DNA from: Acidimicrobiales bacterium
GTDB taxonomy: Bacteria > Actinomycetota > Acidimicrobiia > Acidimicrobiales > SZUA-35
DNA: 64,000 nucleotides
Direction: 5' to 3'
NCBI GenBank assembly: GCA_020630195.1
Contig: JAHDBV010000002.1
Span: forward strand, 84,043-148,042
Position numbers and translations under genes: made by a program. Every line of letters starts with the position of its first letter. Position 1 is the first letter of the stretch. The notes beneath the pieces are model-generated. The model searched no databases, was not told where the DNA came from, and saw nothing but the letters and a program-made list of their open reading frames with translations. Shown here in pieces: positions 41,920-51,669 of this stretch.

Positions 41920-43161
41920 ATGCCCCGCCAGATCGTCGACCCCCGCCCACCGATCCCCGCCGCCTACCGGACGGACGAACGGGTCGCCATCCAGGAGATG
42001 GCCCGCGACTTCGCGATGAACAAGGTCCTGCCCGTCGCGAACGAGCTCGACCCCGAACACGGGATGATCCCGCCGTCGATGATCGCCGAGATGGGCGAGC
42101 TCGGGTTCTTCGGGATCATGGGCCCGGAGAAGTTCGGGGGCCTCGGTCTCGGCGTGTTCGAGTACGCCCTGATCACCGAGGAACTCGCCCGTGCCTGGAT
42201 GTCGGTGGCGTCGATCATCGCCCGCTCGGGCATGGCCGCCGCCCTCGACCCGTCGCAGAAGGCCGAGTACTACCCGAAGGCGATCCGCGGCGAGTGGCTC
42301 GGCTCGTTCGCCATGTCGGAGCCCGACGCCGGCTCCGACATCGCCTCGGTCCGCACCCGCGCCGACAAGGTCGACGGGGGGTGGCTCCTCAACGGTCAGA
42401 AGATGTGGTGCACGTTCGCCGACCAGTCGGACGCGATCCTCATCGTCGCCCGCACGAAGAAGTACGACCCCGACAACCGGCACTCCGGGATCCGCCGCTT
42501 CATCCTGCACAAGGAGCCGGGCACCTTCCCGCAGGGCTGCAGCGGCAACCCGATCCGCAAGATCGGCTACCACGGGTGGAACACCTACGACCTGAGCTTC
42601 GACGACTGCTTCGTGCCCGACGACGGCCTGCTCGGCTACGAGCGGGAGCAGGCCGGCACCGCGGAGACCGACCCGAAGGCCGGCTTCATCCGGGCCGCCC
42701 GGGGCATGACGGTGCCCCGCATCCACACCGCCGCCCGCTCGATCGGGCTCGCCCGAGGCGCCCTCGAGGATTCGATCGCCTACGTGCAGGAGCGGGAGCA
42801 GTTCGGCCGACCGATCGGCGACTTCCAGGTGACCCGGTTCAAGATCGCCCACATGGCCAGCGAGGTCGAGGCCTGTCGAGCGCTGATGTACCAGGTGGCG
42901 GCGAACACCGACCTCGGCGGCTACGAGAACACGACGGCGCCCGACATGGAAGGGGCGATGGTGAAGTACCTCGCCGCCGAGATGTCCGAACGGGTGACCT
43001 CCGAGGCGCTGCAGATCCACGGTGGTGCGGGCTACACGACCGACTTCCCGATCGAGCGCTACTGGCGCGACGCCCGTCTCACGAAGATCTTCGAGGGCAC
43101 GAGCGAGATCATGCAGCGCCTCGTGTCCGACTGTCTCCTGCCGCCGACCCCACTGCGATGA
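41920..43161 (+). CDS. Acyl-CoA dehydrogenase
   Basis: 413 residues. The three domains are visible: helical N-terminus, the FAD/substrate beta domain (FAMSEPDAGSDIASVRTRAD, then WLLNGQKMWCTFADQSD), and a C-terminal helical domain with ALQIHGGAGYTTDFPIERYWRDARLTKIFEGTSEI split around the FAD-binding Gly residues. A catalytic-base Glu in the IFEGTSEI region is present as in many short-chain acyl-CoA dehydrogenases. It should desaturate an acyl-CoA. RBS AGGAGGG is inside the upstream stop region. Confidence 0.93.
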   Translation: MPRQIVDPRPPIPAAYRTDERVAIQEMARDFAMNKVLPVANELDPEHGMIPPSMIAEMGELGFFGIMGPEKFGGLGLGVFEYALITEELARAWMSVASIIARSGMAAALDPSQKAEYYPKAIRGEWLGSFAMSEPDAGSDIASVRTRADKVDGGWLLNGQKMWCTFADQSDAILIVARTKKYDPDNRHSGIRRFILHKEPGTFPQGCSGNPIRKIGYHGWNTYDLSFDDCFVPDDGLLGYEREQAGTAETDPKAGFIRAARGMTVPRIHTAARSIGLARGALEDSIAYVQEREQFGRPIGDFQVTRFKIAHMASEVEACRALMYQVAANTDLGGYENTTAPDMEGAMVKYLAAEMSERVTSEALQIHGGAGYTTDFPIERYWRDARLTKIFEGTSEIMQRLVSDCLLPPTPLR

Positions 43162-43174
43162 GCCGGGACGCCTG

Positions 43175-44266
43175 ATGGAACTCTGGCGCAACATCACGTC
43201 GTCGACCCGGCACGCCGTCCGGTTCGCCACCGAGACCGAAGCCGCCGGCTACGACGGCATCGGCGTGACCGACTCACAGAATCTCGCCGGCGACTGCTGG
43301 GTCGCCCTCACCGCCATGGCGATGTCGACCACGACGCTGAAGCTGGCCACCGGTGTGACCAACCCCGTCACCCGCCATCCGGCCGTGACCGCCTCGGCGG
43401 CACACGCCCTGAACATCCTCTCGCCGGCGCCCGACGGCTCGGGCCGGGTCGTGGTCGGGATCGGCCGTGGCGACTCGGCGCTCGCGCACCTCGGGCGGGC
43501 GCCCGCGTCGGTCCGCACGCTGGAGCGGTATCTCGTCGCACTGCGCGGCTACCTCACCGGTGCCGGCGTCGAGTTCGACGATCTCGGCTTCCACGAAGCC
43601 GCCGCGCCCGACGTGGCCACACTCGGGCTCAGCGACACCCCCGATCGGAGCGAGCTCCGGTGGCGCCGGGGCACCGACCCCGTCGTGCCCGTCGAGGTGA
43701 CGGCCTCCGGTCCACGTGTCATCGCCGCCGCCGCCAGATCGAGCGATCGGGTGCTGCTCGTCATCGGTGCCGACCTCGACCGCCTCCGTTGGGGCATCGA
43801 GCTGGCACGGCAGGCCCGTCTCGACGCCGGACTCGACCCCGACGCGCTGGCGGTGGGGGCCTACATCCAGGTCGTGCCCCACCCCGACGTCGAGGTCGCC
43901 CGCACGATGGCCGAGGGCAGCCTCACCACGCTCGCCCGCTTCTCCGTCATGCACGGCACGGTCAACGGACCGACGACACCGGCGCAGGCACGTGTCTTCG
44001 AACAGCTCCACGCCTCGTACAACATGACCCAGCACACCCGGGTCGGCTCCGACCAGGCCGGTGTGTTGACCCCCGGCTTCATCGACGACTTCGCTGCCGT
44101 CGGCCCCGTCGAGGCGTGTGCCGAGAAGCTCCGCGCCATCGCCGGGCTCGGCATCGACAAGGTCGTGCTGTCCGGGCCCAGCTCCGGTTCGGACAAGGCC
44201 GAGGCGGCCCGGTCGAACCAGCTGGTCGCCGACCAGCTCATCCCCATGCTCAAGGAGACACCATGA
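43175..44266 (+). CDS. LLM-class (probably F420-dependent) oxidoreductase 1
   Basis: 363 residues with the luciferase-like TIM-barrel pattern: AVRFATETEAAGYDGIGVTD, LKLATGVTNPVTRHPAVTASAAH, RVVVGIGRGDSALAHLGR and DDFAAVGPVEACAEKLRAIAGLGIDKVVLSGP. In actinobacteria most such proteins use F420, some FMN. ATG 43175 is chosen because it starts at the first barrel strand. Its stop overlaps the next gene (ATGA). Confidence 0.85.
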   Translation: MELWRNITSSTRHAVRFATETEAAGYDGIGVTDSQNLAGDCWVALTAMAMSTTTLKLATGVTNPVTRHPAVTASAAHALNILSPAPDGSGRVVVGIGRGDSALAHLGRAPASVRTLERYLVALRGYLTGAGVEFDDLGFHEAAAPDVATLGLSDTPDRSELRWRRGTDPVVPVEVTASGPRVIAAAARSSDRVLLVIGADLDRLRWGIELARQARLDAGLDPDALAVGAYIQVVPHPDVEVARTMAEGSLTTLARFSVMHGTVNGPTTPAQARVFEQLHASYNMTQHTRVGSDQAGVLTPGFIDDFAAVGPVEACAEKLRAIAGLGIDKVVLSGPSSGSDKAEAARSNQLVADQLIPMLKETP

Positions 44267-44754
44267 CCCAGCGGATCTCCGCACTGACGGGTGACGGCAA
44301 CTGGTTCGAGGACTTCACCGTCGGCCAACGCATGCGTCACGTGCGATCGGCGACGATCGACGAGGTCGAGAACAACTTCGTCTCCAAGCAGGTCATGAAC
44401 ACCGCCCAGGCGCACTGGAACGAGGAGATCATGAAGGGCTCGCCGCTCGGCGACGGACGGCTCGTCTTCGGCCTGATCACCGGCTCGATGACGGTCGGTC
44501 TGACGAGTCAGGACACCGCCGAGAACGCCATCGCCGAGCTCGGACTCGACGCCGTGCGATTCAAGACCCCCGTGCACCACGGCGACACCATCACCGCCTA
44601 CACCGAAGTCCTCGCCACCGAGGACAGCCCCGACCACGACGACGCGGGCATCGTGCGCTTCAAGCACTGGGGCCGCAACCAGCACGGCGCCGTCGTGTGT
44701 GAACTCGAACGCCTGGTGCTCGTCAAACGACGCAGCCACTGGGCCGAACGCTGA
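44263..44754 (+). CDS. MaoC-family dehydratase/hydratase 2
   Basis: 163 residues with AAGGAG upstream and an ATGA overlap with the LLM gene. The active-site region reads KQVMNTAQAHWNEEIMKGSP instead of the standard DxNPxH, a variant seen in some mesaconyl/itaconyl-CoA-type hydratases; LDAVRFKTPVHHGDTITAYTEV is the typical MaoC strand. It could act on a branched C4-C5 dicarboxyl-CoA together with the CitE-like lyase next door. That role is inference. Confidence 0.78.
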   Translation: MTQRISALTGDGNWFEDFTVGQRMRHVRSATIDEVENNFVSKQVMNTAQAHWNEEIMKGSPLGDGRLVFGLITGSMTVGLTSQDTAENAIAELGLDAVRFKTPVHHGDTITAYTEVLATEDSPDHDDAGIVRFKHWGRNQHGAVVCELERLVLVKRRSHWAER

Positions 44755-44773
44755 GCCCGAGGAGGCCGACCTC

Positions 44774-45718
44774 ATGTCCTACGAACGAACGAAGGTGGAA
44801 CGCATCCGCCGATCGGAGCTGTCCACCCCCGGGCATTCCGAGAAGATGATCGCCAAGGCGTCGCAGAGCGCCGCCGACATGGTCTTCCTCGATCTCGAGG
44901 ACGCCGTCGCGCCCTCGGCGAAGGTGGGGGCCCGCAAGAACATCGTCGCCGGGCTCAACGAGCTCGACTGGGGCACCAAGATCCGGTCGTTCCGCTGCAA
45001 CAGCGTCGACACCGAGTGGTGCCACGACGACATCGCCGAGATCGTCACCGGGGCCGGAGCGAACCTCGACGTGATCATGGTGCCGAAGATCAAGGGACCC
45101 CGTGAGGTCTGGTTCGTCGACGATCTGCTCACCCAGCTCGAGAAGAAGCTCGGCCTCGAGGTCGGCCGGATCGGCATCGAGTGCCTCGTCGAGGAAGTCG
45201 AAGCGCTCCAGACCGTCGACGAGATCGCCCACTGCAGCCCGCGGCTCGAAGCGCTCGTGCTCGGTGTCGGCGACCTCTCGGCCTCCCAGGGCATGCGGCT
45301 CGGCCACATCGGCGTCACCGACGGCGACCAGGCCCTGAAGTACCCCGGCGATGTGTGGCACTACGCCCGACACCGCCTGATCGTGGCCTGCCGGGCGGCG
45401 GGCATCGACGCCATCGACGGCCCGTACGCCAACTTCGCCAGTCCGAAGGGGTACGAGCGCTCCGCCGGCACGTTCTCCATGATCGGCGGGGTCGGGAAGT
45501 GGTGCATCCACCCCAGCCAGATCGAGATCGCCAACCGGGTCTTCGCCCCGACCGAGGCCGAGATCGCCAACGCCGTCGGCGCCATCGAGGCCGTCGCCGC
45601 CGCCGAGGCGGCCGGGGAAGGCGCCGCCAACTTCAACGGGATGATGATCGACGCGGCCACCACCCGCCTGTTCGAGGTGACCATCGATCGGGCCCGCGCG
45701 TGCGGGCTCCTGGACTGA
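44774..45718 (+). CDS. HpcH/HpaI-CitE-family CoA ester lyase
   Basis: 314 residues. The acidic motif MVFLDLEDAVAPSAK near residue 35 supplies the metal ligand, IGIECLVEEVEAL follows in the barrel, and KWCIHPSQIEIANRVFAPT is the conserved C-terminal motif of CitE/malyl-CoA/citramalyl-CoA lyases. It should split (or thioester-condense) a beta-hydroxyacyl-CoA into acetyl- or propionyl-CoA and a keto acid. GAGGAGG lies upstream of the ATG. Placement after MaoC supports a hydratase-lyase pair. Confidence 0.87.
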   Translation: MSYERTKVERIRRSELSTPGHSEKMIAKASQSAADMVFLDLEDAVAPSAKVGARKNIVAGLNELDWGTKIRSFRCNSVDTEWCHDDIAEIVTGAGANLDVIMVPKIKGPREVWFVDDLLTQLEKKLGLEVGRIGIECLVEEVEALQTVDEIAHCSPRLEALVLGVGDLSASQGMRLGHIGVTDGDQALKYPGDVWHYARHRLIVACRAAGIDAIDGPYANFASPKGYERSAGTFSMIGGVGKWCIHPSQIEIANRVFAPTEAEIANAVGAIEAVAAAEAAGEGAANFNGMMIDAATTRLFEVTIDRARACGLLD

Positions 45719-45728
45719 GGAGACCATC

Positions 45729-46472
45729 GTGCGATTCGAGGGATCCCGCGTCCTCGTGACCGGAGCCGGCGCCGGCTTCGGCGAGGCGATCAGCCGGCGC
45801 TTCGCCGCCGAGGGTGCTCGTGTGCTCGTGTCCGACATCGACCTCGCGGCAGCCGAACGTGTCACCGGCGAGCTCGACGGTGCGCTGCCATTCGAGCTCG
45901 ACGTGACCGACGAAGCCGCAACCCAGGCGATGGCGGCCGCCGCCGTCGAGGCCTGGGGCGGCATCGACGTGGTCGTCTGCAACGCCGGACTCCCGCACCG
46001 GGCGATGCCGATGATCCAGATGGACACCGCCGATTTCGACCGGATGTGGGACGTCAACGTCCGCAGCATCTTCTTCGCCGCCAAGGCCTGCGTGCCCCAC
46101 ATGGGGGAGGGGTCGAGCATCGTGTCGGTCGCCTCGATCGGTGGTCGTCGTCCTCGGGCCAATCTCACGCCGTACAACGCGTCGAAGGGTGCGGTCATCA
46201 CCCTGACCAAGGGCCTCGCCGCGGAGCTCGCTCCGACCGTGCGGGTCAACTGCGTCACCCCGGTGTCCGCACCGACGGGCTTCGACAAGGTCGCCATGGG
46301 GATCGACGAACTCCCGGAGAAGCTCGAGGCTCGGGTCGTGTCGGGGATCCCGATGGGCCGCCGGGCGTCGCCCGACGACGTCGCCGCGGCGATCGCCTAT
46401 CTCGCCTCCGACGACGCGGGCTTCCTCACCGGGGTCGCCCTCGACGTCGACGGCGGCCGGAGCATCGGATGA
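45729..46472 (+). CDS. SDR-family oxidoreductase
   Basis: 247 residues. The cofactor motif VLVTGAGAGFGEAISRRFA, the VCNAG strand, Ser in SVASIGG and the YNASKGAV active site are complete. DIDLAAAERV following strand 2 suggests NAD(H) preference. GAGGAG lies before the GTG start. It may oxidise or reduce a hydroxyacyl-CoA or an alcohol in this pathway. ATGA overlap with the next gene. Confidence 0.9.
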   Translation: MRFEGSRVLVTGAGAGFGEAISRRFAAEGARVLVSDIDLAAAERVTGELDGALPFELDVTDEAATQAMAAAAVEAWGGIDVVVCNAGLPHRAMPMIQMDTADFDRMWDVNVRSIFFAAKACVPHMGEGSSIVSVASIGGRRPRANLTPYNASKGAVITLTKGLAAELAPTVRVNCVTPVSAPTGFDKVAMGIDELPEKLEARVVSGIPMGRRASPDDVAAAIAYLASDDAGFLTGVALDVDGGRSIG

Positions 46473-47803
46473 GCGAGCTCGTCGACCGGCTCTGGGCGAC
46501 CGTCGGCGGGCTGCAGTCCACCGACGTGCCCGCCGAGGTCGTCACGGTGGCCGGGCACAGCGTGCTCGACTGGTTCGGCTGTGCCCTCGCCGGGTCGGAC
46601 GAACCCCTCGTGCGGATCCTCCGGGACGAGTTCGGGGGCTCCGGCCACGGGGACACCTCGCTGGTCGGCACCGACCTCCGCCTCGATCCGCTGCGGGCCG
46701 CGATGGTCAACGGCGCCGCCGGCCACGCGCTCGACTTCGACGACTCGGCACGGGCGATGAGCGGGCACCCGACCGTGCCGTCGCTGCCCGCCTTGCTCGC
46801 CCAGGCGGAGGGCGACGGAGCGACACTCGCCGACGTGCGGATCGCCCTCGTCGTGGCCTTCGAGGTGATGGGCCGCCTCGGGGTCGGCATCGGCACCGAT
46901 CACTACGCCCGGGGCTTCCACAACACCGCCACCATGGGGGTGTTCGGGGCCACCGCGGGGGTCGCCCACCTCATGGGCCTCGACCGGGAGGCCTTCGGCC
47001 GGGCCCTCGGCATCGCTGCGAGCAACGTCTCGGGGGTCAAGGCCAACTTCGGCACGATGACCAAGCCCCTGCATCCCGGCCAGGCCGCCGAGCGTGGGCT
47101 GCTGGCCGCCCGTCTCGCCGCTCGCGGCTACACCGCCAACCCGAACGCCCTCGACGGCAACCAGGGCGTCGCCCAGGCCGTCGGGTCGGGCGCGTTCGAC
47201 CTCGACGCCATCGACCGGCTCGACGGCACCTGGCTCACCCGACGCACGCTGTTCAAACACCACGCGGCCTGCCATCTCACCCATGCCGGCATCGACGCGA
47301 CCCGGGAGGTCCTCGATCGCCCGGAGCTCCACGACGTCGAACCCGACGCACTCGAGCGGATCGAACTCACGGTCAACCCGTCCATCCTCGATGTGTGTGG
47401 GATCCCCGATCCGACCACGGGCCTCGAGGCCAAGTTCAGCCTGCGCGGCACCCAGGCACTGCTCGTGCACGGCCACGACCTCGCCGCCGTCGCCACCTTC
47501 GACGACGGCCCGATCCGCGAGCCCCGGGTCGCGGCGTTCGTCGATCGGGTACAGGTGACCACCGACCCCGACGTGCACGCGATGGAGACCCGCGTGGCGG
47601 TGCTCGTCGGCGGCCGTCGACACGAGGCGCACGCCGACGTGAGCCGGCCCGTCTCGGACCTCGCCCTCCAGGGCCGCATGCTCGGTGCGAAGTTCGACGC
47701 CCTCGCCGAACCGTCGCTCGGCGGCCGAACGGCCGACCTGGGCGCGGCGCTCGACGGCGACGGTGAGCTCACCGTCGCCGAGCTCATGCGGGCCGCCCGC
47801 TGA
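46469..47803 (+). CDS. MmgE/PrpD-family protein
   Basis: 444 residues. The family includes 2-methylcitrate dehydratase and cis-aconitate decarboxylase. Seen here: WFGCALAG, NGAAGHALDFDDS..MSGHPTVPSLPALLA, GFHNTATMGVFGATAGVAHLMG and KANFGTMTKPLHPGQAAERG, a set typical of the family's all-helical domain. The smaller lid domain follows from about residue 280. Specific function cannot be assigned from motifs alone. It overlaps both neighbours (ATGA and TGATG). Confidence 0.88.
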   Translation: MSELVDRLWATVGGLQSTDVPAEVVTVAGHSVLDWFGCALAGSDEPLVRILRDEFGGSGHGDTSLVGTDLRLDPLRAAMVNGAAGHALDFDDSARAMSGHPTVPSLPALLAQAEGDGATLADVRIALVVAFEVMGRLGVGIGTDHYARGFHNTATMGVFGATAGVAHLMGLDREAFGRALGIAASNVSGVKANFGTMTKPLHPGQAAERGLLAARLAARGYTANPNALDGNQGVAQAVGSGAFDLDAIDRLDGTWLTRRTLFKHHAACHLTHAGIDATREVLDRPELHDVEPDALERIELTVNPSILDVCGIPDPTTGLEAKFSLRGTQALLVHGHDLAAVATFDDGPIREPRVAAFVDRVQVTTDPDVHAMETRVAVLVGGRRHEAHADVSRPVSDLALQGRMLGAKFDALAEPSLGGRTADLGAALDGDGELTVAELMRAAR

Positions 47804-48549
47804 TGCGCCTCGCCGCCTGCCTCCCGGTGATGTCGGCGGACGGGCCACCCACGGCTCGTGCCACGGCCGAGTGGGCTCGGACGCTCGAGGATCTCGGCTA
47901 CACCGGGTTGTGGACCTTCGACGCCGTGGGGCGGGGCTTCATGCTGCCCGACCCGCTGCAAGCACTCACGGTCGCCGCCGGGGCCACCGAACAGGTCGAG
48001 CTCGTCACCGGCGTGCTCCAGCTCGCCATCCGACGCGGCCGGGAGACCGGCCACCGGGCACTGAGCCTCGCGGGGATGTCCGGCGGCCGTCTCCTGCTCG
48101 GCGTGGGCCCGGGATCGACCGCCGCCGACTTCGAGGCCTTCGGCGGCACCTTCGCCGATCGGTTCGACACCTTCGACCACGAGCTGGCCGAACTCCGTGA
48201 CGTACTCACCGGCGACCGCCTCACCCCGTGGCCCGCAGTCGTCGGCACGGTGCCCGTCGCCCTCGCCGGCTGGCGGGGAGGCTGGATCGAGCGGGCGGCC
48301 CGGGAGGGCGCGACCTGGCTGGCCTCGGGGGTGCACGCCGACGACGCCCAGCTCGCCGAGGGGCTCGCCCGTTACCGGGCCGCCGGTGGTACCCGGGCGT
48401 GCGTCACCAACGTCCAGATCGGCGACGACCCCGGGCCCGCTGTCGACCGCCTCCGTCACCTGGCCGAGCTCGGCTTCGACGACGCGTCGATCCTCGACCT
48501 CCGGGCGAGCCCGGAACGATTCGCCATGATCAAGGAGTCCTTCGGATGA
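47803..48549 (+). CDS. LLM-class oxidoreductase 2 (short)
   Basis: 248 residues, shorter than the usual 280-350 of this family. It has the first barrel strands (WARTLEDLGYTGLWTFDAVG), VELVTGVLQLAIRRGRETGHRAL and GGRLLLGVGPGSTAADF, then a shortened C-terminal half. Probably F420 or FMN dependent. Start overlaps the PrpD stop and its end overlaps the CoA-transferase start. Confidence 0.8.
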   Translation: MRLAACLPVMSADGPPTARATAEWARTLEDLGYTGLWTFDAVGRGFMLPDPLQALTVAAGATEQVELVTGVLQLAIRRGRETGHRALSLAGMSGGRLLLGVGPGSTAADFEAFGGTFADRFDTFDHELAELRDVLTGDRLTPWPAVVGTVPVALAGWRGGWIERAAREGATWLASGVHADDAQLAEGLARYRAAGGTRACVTNVQIGDDPGPAVDRLRHLAELGFDDASILDLRASPERFAMIKESFG

Positions 48550-49778
48550 GTGACCCGATCCCGCCCCACCAGACGGCCCACCGACACGCCGCCCCGATGC
48601 GGGACGGTCGGACCGGGCCACTCGCCGATGTCCGGGTGATCGATCTCACGCAGGCACTCGCCGGCCCCTACTGCACGATGATCCTCGCCGACCTCGGCGC
48701 CGACGTGATCAAGGTGGAACCACCCCGTGGTGACATGCCCCGATTCCTGCCGCCCTTCACCGAGCACGACGAGGAGCGGGCCTACGGCGGCTACTTCGGT
48801 TCGATCAACCGCAACAAGCGCAGCGTCGTGCTCGACCTCAAGGACCCGGACGACCGGCAGCGCCTGCTCGATCTCGTCGACGACGCCGACGTGATCGTCG
48901 AGAACTTCAAGGCCGGGGTCATGGAACGCCTCGACCTCGCCTACGAGACCCTCGCCGAGCGCAATCCCCGCCTCGTCTACGGCGCGATCCGCGGCTTCGG
49001 GGACCCCCGCACCGGGGCCAGCCCCTACGCCGACTGGCCGGCGTTCGACATCGTCGCCCAGGCGATGGGCGGACTCATCTCCTACACCGGTGAGCCCGGT
49101 CGGGACCGGGTCGCATCCGGACCGAGCGTCGGCGACCTCTATCCGGCCACCATGGCCGCCGTCGGCATCCTCGGCGCCCTCCATCACGCTCGGGCCACGG
49201 GTGAGGGCCAGTTCGTCGACGTCGCCATGACCGACGCGGTGATGGCGCTGTGTGAGTCGGTGACCTGGCGCTACAGCTACACGGGCGAGATCCAGGCGCC
49301 GCGCGGGTCGTCGCATCCGTCCATCGCGCCGTTCGAGGTCTTCCCGACCGCCGACGGCTTCTGTGCGATCGCCGCACCGACACCCGGGCAGTGGGAGGTC
49401 ATGTGTGAGGTCCTCGAGCGGCCCGATCTGCTCGAGGACGAACGCACCCGGACCTCCGCCCGCCGCGTCCGCAACCGGGACTTCCTCCTCGAGGTCATGC
49501 TCCCGTGGACACGGGCCCGCACCACGGCCGAGATCGTCGACCTGCTCGGTGGCCGGGTGCCCGTCGGGCCCGTGAACGACGCCCCGGCGCTGTTCGATTC
49601 CGAGCACGTACGCGCCCGCGAGATGCTCGTCGCCGTCGAGCACCCGGGCTCCGATCGACCCGTGGTCACCCCCAACACGCCCATCCGCTACACGGCGACC
49701 CCGGCCGGCATCCACCGGCGACCACCAAAGCTCGGTGAGCATCAACTCGAGCTCTTCGGCGAACAGGACCCGACATGA
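48546..49778 (+). CDS. CaiB/BaiF (class III) CoA-transferase
   Basis: 410 residues. Conserved features: VRVIDLTQALAGPYCTMILA, LGADVIKVEPPRGD, RNKRSVVLDLK, PAFDIVAQAMGGLISYTG (region of the catalytic Asp), and GPSVGDLYPATMAAVGILGAL. Such enzymes move CoA between carboxylates, for instance onto succinate, mesaconate or itaconate. It is the only CoA-activating gene in this cluster, so the pathway substrate may enter as a free acid here. Confidence 0.9.
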   Translation: MSDPIPPHQTAHRHAAPMRDGRTGPLADVRVIDLTQALAGPYCTMILADLGADVIKVEPPRGDMPRFLPPFTEHDEERAYGGYFGSINRNKRSVVLDLKDPDDRQRLLDLVDDADVIVENFKAGVMERLDLAYETLAERNPRLVYGAIRGFGDPRTGASPYADWPAFDIVAQAMGGLISYTGEPGRDRVASGPSVGDLYPATMAAVGILGALHHARATGEGQFVDVAMTDAVMALCESVTWRYSYTGEIQAPRGSSHPSIAPFEVFPTADGFCAIAAPTPGQWEVMCEVLERPDLLEDERTRTSARRVRNRDFLLEVMLPWTRARTTAEIVDLLGGRVPVGPVNDAPALFDSEHVRAREMLVAVEHPGSDRPVVTPNTPIRYTATPAGIHRRPPKLGEHQLELFGEQDPT

Positions 49779-51034
49779 CGGCGCTGCACACCCCGACCGA
49801 ATGGACCGACCGGTTGCTCGCCGACGGCGAGTTCACCCTCGCCGCCCGGCACTGGCACGGCGGTCTCCGGGCCGTCGTCGCCCACCCCGACGGGACCGAG
49901 ACCGTGACCGGCGTGACCGTCGCCGACGGGGCACCCAGCGCCGTTGTTCCGCCACCGGGCGACGGGGTGGTCGAGTTGCGGGCCGAGCCCGACTGCTGGG
50001 AGCTCGTCACCGCCGCGGTACCGCCACCCTTCGCCAACGACGTCGCCGCGGCCGCCTCGCTCGGCCTGCGACGACGTTCGAACGAACTCGTCTGGTGGCA
50101 GTACCAACCGGCGGTGCAGCGGGCCGTCGAACTGCTCCGGGCCCCCACCGCCGAGACGCCCGCCGTGGAGCGCCGTGGGGCCTCCCCGGTGGGCCGGTAC
50201 GTGCGGGTCGAGTTGCCCGACGGCGACGACGGGCCCACCGAGCATCGGATGTACGTCGAGGAGGCGGGCACGGGCATCCCGGTGTTGTGCCAACACACCG
50301 CCGGGTCCCACGGCACCCAGTGGCGCCACGTGCTCGAGTCCGACCTCACGGATCGCTTCCGGTTCATCGCCTACGACCTGCCCTTCCACGGCAAGTCGGT
50401 GCCACCGGTGGGGCCGAGGTGGTGGGAGCGGCGCTACCGCCTCGAAGGGGCGTTCCTCCGCTCCGTGCCCCTCGCCGTGGCCGAGGCCCTGGATCTCGTC
50501 GACCCCGTGTTCATGGGGTGCTCGGTCGGCGGCCTGCTCGCCCTCGATCTCGCGCATCATCATCCGGACCGTTTCCGGGCCGTCATCAGCCTCGAGGGCG
50601 CACTGCGGATCGGCGGCGACGCCGAGCGCCTCGTCGGGTTGTGGCACCCGCAGGTCTCGAACGAGACGAAGGCCCGGCTCATGGAGGGCCTGTGCGCCCC
50701 GACCTCGCCGGCCTCGTTCCGCAAGGAGACCATCCAGACCTACGCCGCCGGATGGCCGCCGGTGTTCATGGGCGACCTCTGGTACTACATGAACGAGTTC
50801 GATCTCACGGACGACGCGGGTGGCATCGACACCTCGGCCTGCGGGGTGCACATCCTGAGCGGGGAGTACGACTTCAGCGGCACGGTCGAACACGGGCTCG
50901 CCGCCCACCGGGCCATCCCCGGTTCCACCCACACGGTGATGGAGGGCCTCGGCCACTTCCCGATGTCGGAGCACCCCGAGGCGTTCCTGCCCCATCTCGC
51001 GGCGACGCTCGAACGAATCGTGGCGGCGCCATGA
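49775..51034 (+). CDS. Alpha/beta hydrolase with N-terminal extension
   Basis: 419 residues. The catalytic core begins near residue 150 (GIPVLCQHTAGSHGTQWRHVL). The nucleophile elbow is GCSVGG, with an acid in LSGEYDFSG and His in GLGHFPMSEH, a full triad. The first about 140 residues have no recognised fold to me and contain Trp-rich helical parts (NELVWWQYQPAVQRAVELL). The natural substrate may be a lactone, ester or C-C bond. Overlaps both neighbours. Confidence 0.85.
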   Translation: MTALHTPTEWTDRLLADGEFTLAARHWHGGLRAVVAHPDGTETVTGVTVADGAPSAVVPPPGDGVVELRAEPDCWELVTAAVPPPFANDVAAAASLGLRRRSNELVWWQYQPAVQRAVELLRAPTAETPAVERRGASPVGRYVRVELPDGDDGPTEHRMYVEEAGTGIPVLCQHTAGSHGTQWRHVLESDLTDRFRFIAYDLPFHGKSVPPVGPRWWERRYRLEGAFLRSVPLAVAEALDLVDPVFMGCSVGGLLALDLAHHHPDRFRAVISLEGALRIGGDAERLVGLWHPQVSNETKARLMEGLCAPTSPASFRKETIQTYAAGWPPVFMGDLWYYMNEFDLTDDAGGIDTSACGVHILSGEYDFSGTVEHGLAAHRAIPGSTHTVMEGLGHFPMSEHPEAFLPHLAATLERIVAAP

Positions 51035-51660
51035 CGACCCCGACGCCCCAGAGAGAGCGCACCGAACGGTCGACCAACGCGTTGCTCGAGGCGGCGTCGG
51101 AGCTCATCGTCGAGGGTGGCTTCGCCTCGCTCACCTTCGCGGCCGTGGGGGAGCGGGCCGGTTACAGCCGCGGCCTGGTGACCGCTCGCTTCGGATCCAA
51201 GGCCGGGCTGGTCGACGCCCTGATCGATCGGATCGTCACCACCTGGAGCCACCGGAACGTGCTGCCCCGCACCCGGGAGGCGACCGGGATCGACGCACTG
51301 TCCACCCTGCTCGACGCCATCACCCGACAGGCCGCCCGAGATCCTCGTGGACTCCGCGTGCTCTACGCCCTCACCTTCGAGTCGGCGGGCGGCCCTCCGG
51401 AGCTACGGGCGCGGTTCGCCGAGTTCCACGAGGTGCTACGCACCGATCTCGTGCGGATGATCCGACGCGGGCGACGTGACGGCACGATCCGACCGGGCGG
51501 AGACGCGGCCATCGAGGCCGGGCTGATCGTCGGGGGTCTCCGTGGCATCGGCCTGCAGTGGCTGCTCGATCCCGACGCCATCGATCCGGTACCCCTCCTC
51601 GCCCATCTCCACGACACGACGATCACCCGCCTCGCCCCGGACGCAGCGACCGCCTCGTGA
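51031..51660 (+). CDS. TetR-family regulator
   Basis: 209 residues. The helix-turn-helix lies at residues about 15-60 (LLEAASELIVEGGFASLTFAAVGERAGYSRGLVTARFGSKAGLV, in pieces), followed by an all-helical ligand domain. It overlaps the hydrolase gene and ends 42 bp before the molybdenum-hydroxylase genes. It is the only regulator in the cluster and is a good candidate for the palindromes at 41385-41396 and 51670-51685, perhaps with an acyl-CoA ligand. Confidence 0.9.
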   Translation: MTTPTPQRERTERSTNALLEAASELIVEGGFASLTFAAVGERAGYSRGLVTARFGSKAGLVDALIDRIVTTWSHRNVLPRTREATGIDALSTLLDAITRQAARDPRGLRVLYALTFESAGGPPELRARFAEFHEVLRTDLVRMIRRGRRDGTIRPGGDAAIEAGLIVGGLRGIGLQWLLDPDAIDPVPLLAHLHDTTITRLAPDAATAS

Positions 51661-51669
51661 CGTCACCCC

